DNA of 64,000 nucleotides from Salicibibacter cibarius (lineage in GTDB: Bacteria; Bacillota; Bacilli; Bacillales; Marinococcaceae), in assembly GCF_016495725.1 (NCBI RefSeq), contig NZ_CP054705.1:744001-808000 (forward strand), written 5' to 3'. Below the pieces are notes generated by a model. It had not been told where the DNA came from. It did no database searches and was given only the letters and a program-made list of their open reading frames with translations. Positions within the stretch are counted from its first letter, which is position 1, and every line of letters begins with the position of its first letter. Below, in pieces: positions 60,352 to 64,000 of this stretch. The translations under genes and the position numbers were made by a program.

Positions 60352-61161
60352 ATGTTTGGCGAGGAGTTCATCACGTGGCTAACAAGAATTGTGGATATTT
60401 TGTTAGTGGCGTTTGTCGTATATAAATTGATAACGATTGTGCGCGGGACGAGGGCCGTGCAATTGATTAAAGGGATTACAGTTATTTTGGCTGCCTGGTT
60501 TTTTAGCAGCTTATTTGCCTTGCAGACGATGCAGTTTCTTATGAACCTCGTCGTTACATATGGCGTTTTAGCTATTATCATTATTTTTCAACCGGAGATG
60601 AGGCGCGCGCTTGAGCAGTTGGGGCGAGGCCGACTGTTCGGCAGAGGGCCGACACCTGAGGAAAAAAACTCCGTAAACACGATTGAAGCGTTGTCGAAAT
60701 CGCTTCAGTATATGGCCAAAAGAAGAATCGGCGCGCTAATTACCATAGAAAATGAAACGGGGATGGATGATTATATCGAAACGGGAACACCGATAAAAGC
60801 GCAAATTTCTACCGAATTGCTCATTAATATTTTCATTCCAAATGCGCCGCTTCATGACGGGGCCGTTATTATCCAAAACAATGAGCTAAGTGCTGCCGCT
60901 TGTTATTTGCCGCTTTCGGAAAATCCGTTTATCTCCAAAGAATTGGGCACACGCCATCGTGCAGCCATCGGAGTAAGCGAAGTGACAGATGCGCTTACCA
61001 TTATCGTATCCGAAGAGACAGGAGATATATCGGTGACGAAAAATAGTGAAATCCATCGTGGGATTGATGATGAGCGGCTTCGCAAGATGCTGGAAAACCA
61101 GTTATTAAAGAATGTGAAAACACAATCCCGTTGGCAGTGGGGAGGGCGTAAAAATGGATAA
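60352..61161 (+). CDS. cdaA: Diadenylate cyclase CdaA
   Basis: Makes the essential second messenger c-di-AMP from two ATP. The 269-residue membrane protein has three N-terminal helices (ILLVAFVVYKLITIV, IKGITVILAAWFFSSLFAL, FLMNLVVTYGVLAIIIIF) and the DAC domain with the catalytic motifs PLHDGAVII and GTRHRAAIG. ATG 60352 follows GGGAGG at 7 bases. It overlaps cdaR by 8 bp. The order cdaA-cdaR-glmM is conserved in Firmicutes. Confidence 0.96.
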   Translation: MFGEEFITWLTRIVDILLVAFVVYKLITIVRGTRAVQLIKGITVILAAWFFSSLFALQTMQFLMNLVVTYGVLAIIIIFQPEMRRALEQLGRGRLFGRGPTPEEKNSVNTIEALSKSLQYMAKRRIGALITIENETGMDDYIETGTPIKAQISTELLINIFIPNAPLHDGAVIIQNNELSAAACYLPLSENPFISKELGTRHRAAIGVSEVTDALTIIVSEETGDISVTKNSEIHRGIDDERLRKMLENQLLKNVKTQSRWQWGGRKNG

Positions 61162-62467
61162 GCTCTTCAATAACCGGTGGTTTTTACGTTTCTTCTCCTT
61201 AGTGATCGCGACGATGCTTTTTTTGATGGTTAATATGGATGATATGGGAAATCAACCGGGTGTTTTCCCGGTAACGAATTCCGAACAGTTAACCTTGGAA
61301 GATGTGGAATTGGAAGTCTATTATGATGATGAGCAATACGCGATTGTTGAGATGGAAGATACAATAGATATCCAACTGTCAGGGACCCAAAGCGCGTTAA
61401 ACCTTTTTCAAGTAACGAGTCCAAATTATGAAGTGTATGTGGACCTTGAAGATTTGGGACCCGGCGTACACAATGTCAATGTTGAACAACGTGACTTTCC
61501 TGCCGGGATTAATGTGACGACGGAACCGGAATCGGTACAGGTGACGTTGGAAGAGCGGGAAATGACGACGTTGCCGGTAGACATTGAATTCATGAATGAA
61601 AATGAACTGCCGGAAGGTTACACGCTCGGAGAACCTGAAGTAACCCCTGAAGAAGTAGAGGTACAAGGGGCTGCCTCCCAATTGCAAGACATCGATTCAT
61701 TGCAAGCGTATATTGATGTCGGAGGCGCAGAAGAAACGATCTATGAAACGGTGGAGGTAACGGTCTACGGTCCCTATGGTGAGGTGTTGGATTTTGCCGT
61801 CGATCCAACTACGGTGGATGTTGTCGTTCCGATTACTCCCCCTTCGGCAGAAGTTCCACTGGAAGTAGAGACCGAAGGAACCCTTGATGAAGATATGGAA
61901 CTCGTTGATTTTTCCGTGGAGCCGGAGAGTGCCACCATCTACGGAGATTTGGATGTCATTAATGATTTCTCTGCCGTCGAAGTAGGCCCGGTCGATTTAA
62001 GCGGGATGACGGAAAGCGAGACGATGGAGTTGGATATTGACGTGCCGGACGGGGTAAGACACGTCCAACCCGAGACAGTTACCGTACAGGTGATCGTCGA
62101 TGACGATGACGAAGAAGAAACGGAAGAACAAGACAGTGAAGAACAAGATACGGAAGAACAAGACACCCAGACGATGGATCTGCCATTGCAGATGGACAAT
62201 GTGCCTGAAGAGGTTGAAGTAACGGTTACAGATGAAGAATCCCTCAATGTTACAGTTGAGGGTGACGAAGACGAACTTGATGATTTAATCGAAGACGATG
62301 TACGCCTCTATATAGATTATGACGAACTTGATGATGAGAATATGGATGAAGGCGACGAAGCGTCGCACGACATGCAGGTAGAAGTGGAAGGACCAAACGG
62401 CTTTATGTACGAGCCGGATCCGGAAAGTGTGGAAGTGGAAATAACAAATCCCGAAGATAGTGAATAG
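61154..62467 (+). CDS. cdaR: CdaR (YbbR-domain regulator of CdaA)
   Basis: A 437-residue protein anchored by one N-terminal helix (FLRFFSLVIATMLFLMVNM), followed by several YbbR repeats outside the membrane (visible pattern LPEGYTLGEPEVTPEEVEVQ). It binds and modulates CdaA. The extracellular part is extremely acidic, with an E/D/Q-rich linker (EEQDSEEQDTEEQDT, about residue 323), consistent with life in salty or alkaline media. ATG 61154 lies within the end of cdaA. Confidence 0.94.
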   Translation: MDKLFNNRWFLRFFSLVIATMLFLMVNMDDMGNQPGVFPVTNSEQLTLEDVELEVYYDDEQYAIVEMEDTIDIQLSGTQSALNLFQVTSPNYEVYVDLEDLGPGVHNVNVEQRDFPAGINVTTEPESVQVTLEEREMTTLPVDIEFMNENELPEGYTLGEPEVTPEEVEVQGAASQLQDIDSLQAYIDVGGAEETIYETVEVTVYGPYGEVLDFAVDPTTVDVVVPITPPSAEVPLEVETEGTLDEDMELVDFSVEPESATIYGDLDVINDFSAVEVGPVDLSGMTESETMELDIDVPDGVRHVQPETVTVQVIVDDDDEEETEEQDSEEQDTEEQDTQTMDLPLQMDNVPEEVEVTVTDEESLNVTVEGDEDELDDLIEDDVRLYIDYDELDDENMDEGDEASHDMQVEVEGPNGFMYEPDPESVEVEITNPEDSE

Positions 62468-62563
62468 CCTAAATCAGAGTAATGGCAGTCCGTGACTTTC
62501 CGTCTTTTAACAGGATTTTTGAACAACCTCTATTAAAGAGGTAGCCATAAGGAGCGATACGAT

Positions 62564-63913
62564 ATGGGTAAGTACTTTGGCACTGATGGGGTAAGAGGTG
62601 TAGCGAATACCGAACTTACGCCCGAGCTTGCATTTAAGCTCGGGCGCGCGGGTGGCTATGTATTGGCGAACGACCATGGATCCCCAAAAGTTGTGATCGG
62701 CCGTGATACACGGATTTCCGGAGAAATGTTGGAAGGCGCCCTCATTGCGGGTCTTCTCTCCATCGGAGCAGAAGTCATGCGTTTAGGCGTCATTACCACC
62801 CCCGGTGTTTCTTATCTTACAAAAGCAATCGGTGCTGACACTGGTGTCATGATTTCAGCTTCGCATAACCCCATGGAGGATAATGGAATCAAGTTTTTCG
62901 GAGGTGACGGATTTAAACTGTCCGGTACCCAAGAAGCAGAGATCGAGGCGTTGATTGACCAGGAAACGGATATCCCGCGTCCGACAGGTGCTGAACTGGG
63001 AAGTGTCAGTGACTACTATGAAGGGGTACAGAAATATATTCAGTTTTTAAAGCAAACGGTTGACGAAGATTTTATGGATTTGCACGTTGCCCTTGATTGT
63101 GCACATGGGGCAGCCTCTTCGGTAGCGCCGAGATTGTTTGCGGATCTGGATGCCGAAATCTCTACGATGGGAAACAACCCGGACGGCACGAACATTAATG
63201 TGGACGTTGGCTCCACGAAGCCGGAGCAACTCGTCAACCTCGTAAAAGAGAAAAAAGCAGATATTGGCTTGGCTTTCGATGGCGATGCGGACCGGCTCAT
63301 TGCTGTTGATGAAAAAGGAAATATCGTTGATGGAGATAAAATTCTTTACATTTGCGGTCGCTTTATGAAAGAAGAAGGACTGTTGGCCCATCATACGGTT
63401 GTAACTACAATCATGAGCAACCTGGGGTTATACAAAGCCTTTAAAGACATGGACATTGTTGCAAAAAAGACCGCGGTGGGCGACAAATACGTAATGGAGG
63501 AAATGCGCCGGGGCGGTTACAGTCTAGGCGGAGAGCAATCGGGCCATATTATATTTCTCGATTATGTCAAAACAGGCGACGGTCTGTTAACAGCTTTGCA
63601 ACTCGTGAATATTATGAAAGTGAAAGGTAAAGCCTTATCGGAACTCGCTGCAAATGTTGAAAAATATCCGCAACGTTTGGAAAATGTTCGAGTGGTGGAT
63701 AAACATGCAGTCGAGGAAAATGAAACCGTGCAAGCGGCCATTTCCGATGTGGAAAAACGGATGGCGGGCAATGGACGGGTGCTCGTACGCCCCTCCGGCA
63801 CCGAATCCCTTGTGCGTGTCATGGTTGAGGCAGAGACAGAAACGCTTTGCCAAGATTATGTGGAAGAGATCACGTCTGTCATTTGGGAGCAGCTGGGCAA
63901 TCACAATGTGTAA
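62564..63913 (+). CDS. glmM: Phosphoglucosamine mutase
   Basis: Converts glucosamine-6-P to glucosamine-1-P for UDP-GlcNAc and cell-wall synthesis. The 449-residue protein begins [20 protein letters not shown] and has the phosphoserine loop [19 protein letters not shown] (about 98-116), the metal loop [14 protein letters not shown] (about 238), [10 protein letters not shown] and the phosphate-binding [20 protein letters not shown] 62564 follows AAGGAGCG. GlmM is known to bind and inhibit CdaA, which explains the operon. Bases 63914-64000 hold no feature I can name; the glmS ribozyme core expected nearby is not in the window. Confidence 0.97.
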   Translation: MGKYFGTDGVRGVANTELTPELAFKLGRAGGYVLANDHGSPKVVIGRDTRISGEMLEGALIAGLLSIGAEVMRLGVITTPGVSYLTKAIGADTGVMISASHNPMEDNGIKFFGGDGFKLSGTQEAEIEALIDQETDIPRPTGAELGSVSDYYEGVQKYIQFLKQTVDEDFMDLHVALDCAHGAASSVAPRLFADLDAEISTMGNNPDGTNINVDVGSTKPEQLVNLVKEKKADIGLAFDGDADRLIAVDEKGNIVDGDKILYICGRFMKEEGLLAHHTVVTTIMSNLGLYKAFKDMDIVAKKTAVGDKYVMEEMRRGGYSLGGEQSGHIIFLDYVKTGDGLLTALQLVNIMKVKGKALSELAANVEKYPQRLENVRVVDKHAVEENETVQAAISDVEKRMAGNGRVLVRPSGTESLVRVMVEAETETLCQDYVEEITSVIWEQLGNHNV

Positions 63914-64000
63914 GGGCTGCCAATGCACGGCTTTCTTTTGACGGATGTTTGCACATGTAGTAAGCTGGCGTTGGTTTTATTATTGAAAAAGAAAGGAGGG

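Noticed and set aside
63914-64000. glmS ribozyme expected downstream of glmM
   Set aside because: The conserved core is not present in the remaining 87 bases. It may lie beyond the window.

Overview
The window looks like chromosomal DNA of a Bacillaceae-type Firmicute with moderate GC, possibly a halo- or alkaliphile of the Salicibibacter/Geomicrobium kind. That placement is inference. It rests on strong Shine-Dalgarno sites, BceRS-BceAB and Lnr-like resistance modules, YolD with a Y-family polymerase, HelD, the cdaA-cdaR-glmM order, a TPP riboswitch and the very acidic CdaR. The cas genes are more AT-rich than their surroundings.

Bases 1-15,114 are a type I-C CRISPR-Cas locus: cas3 (5' end cut by the window), cas5c, cas8c, cas7c, cas4, cas1 and cas2, a leader, and one array of 32-nt repeats. 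The array is split in repeat 17 by an insertion sequence that itself carries two further ISs (IS1634-type and IS1380-type). Sixteen spacers stay next to the leader and at least seven lie beyond the insertion. The 480-bp gap between cas3 and cas5c holds an antisense degenerate repeat. Its spacer-like tail partly matches a TTC-flanked site about 140 bp away, upstream of cas5c. This resembles a CreR/CreA-type guide that reprograms Cascade to regulate cas genes or a small toxin, and it is the most interesting feature here.

Bases 15,200-29,522 hold a KdpD-like Usp protein and a decayed copy of it, an acyl-CoA synthetase, a BceRS-BceAB-like module, an Lnr/Nat-like ABC exporter with its two-component system, and a MarR regulator with a luciferase-like oxidoreductase. 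Bases 29,523-38,115 hold a 52-bp tandem repeat interrupted by an IS256-family element, an aldehyde dehydrogenase relic, a Uma2 protein, DUF1648 membrane proteins, HelD, and a Y-family polymerase with YolD. Bases 38,223-43,991 are a TetR-controlled operon for two further ABC transporters. Bases 44,615-47,785 are cardiolipin synthase and an IS4-type element that has separated it from its likely promoter.

Bases 47,880-64,000 are mostly housekeeping: TPP riboswitch-thiD, a YcaQ-like glycosylase, nagA-nagB, an alpha/beta hydrolase, a membrane-anchored MurF-like ligase, ddl, an AraC regulator, a SnoaL-like protein, a DHFR-fold reductase, four tRNAs (Glu, Tyr, Gly, Gly) and cdaA-cdaR-glmM. Several intergenic regions carry arrays of unrelated sequence that share a period of about 52 bp, and two carry TATCAGCC at an exact 21-bp period. 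No feature family I know explains these phased repeats.
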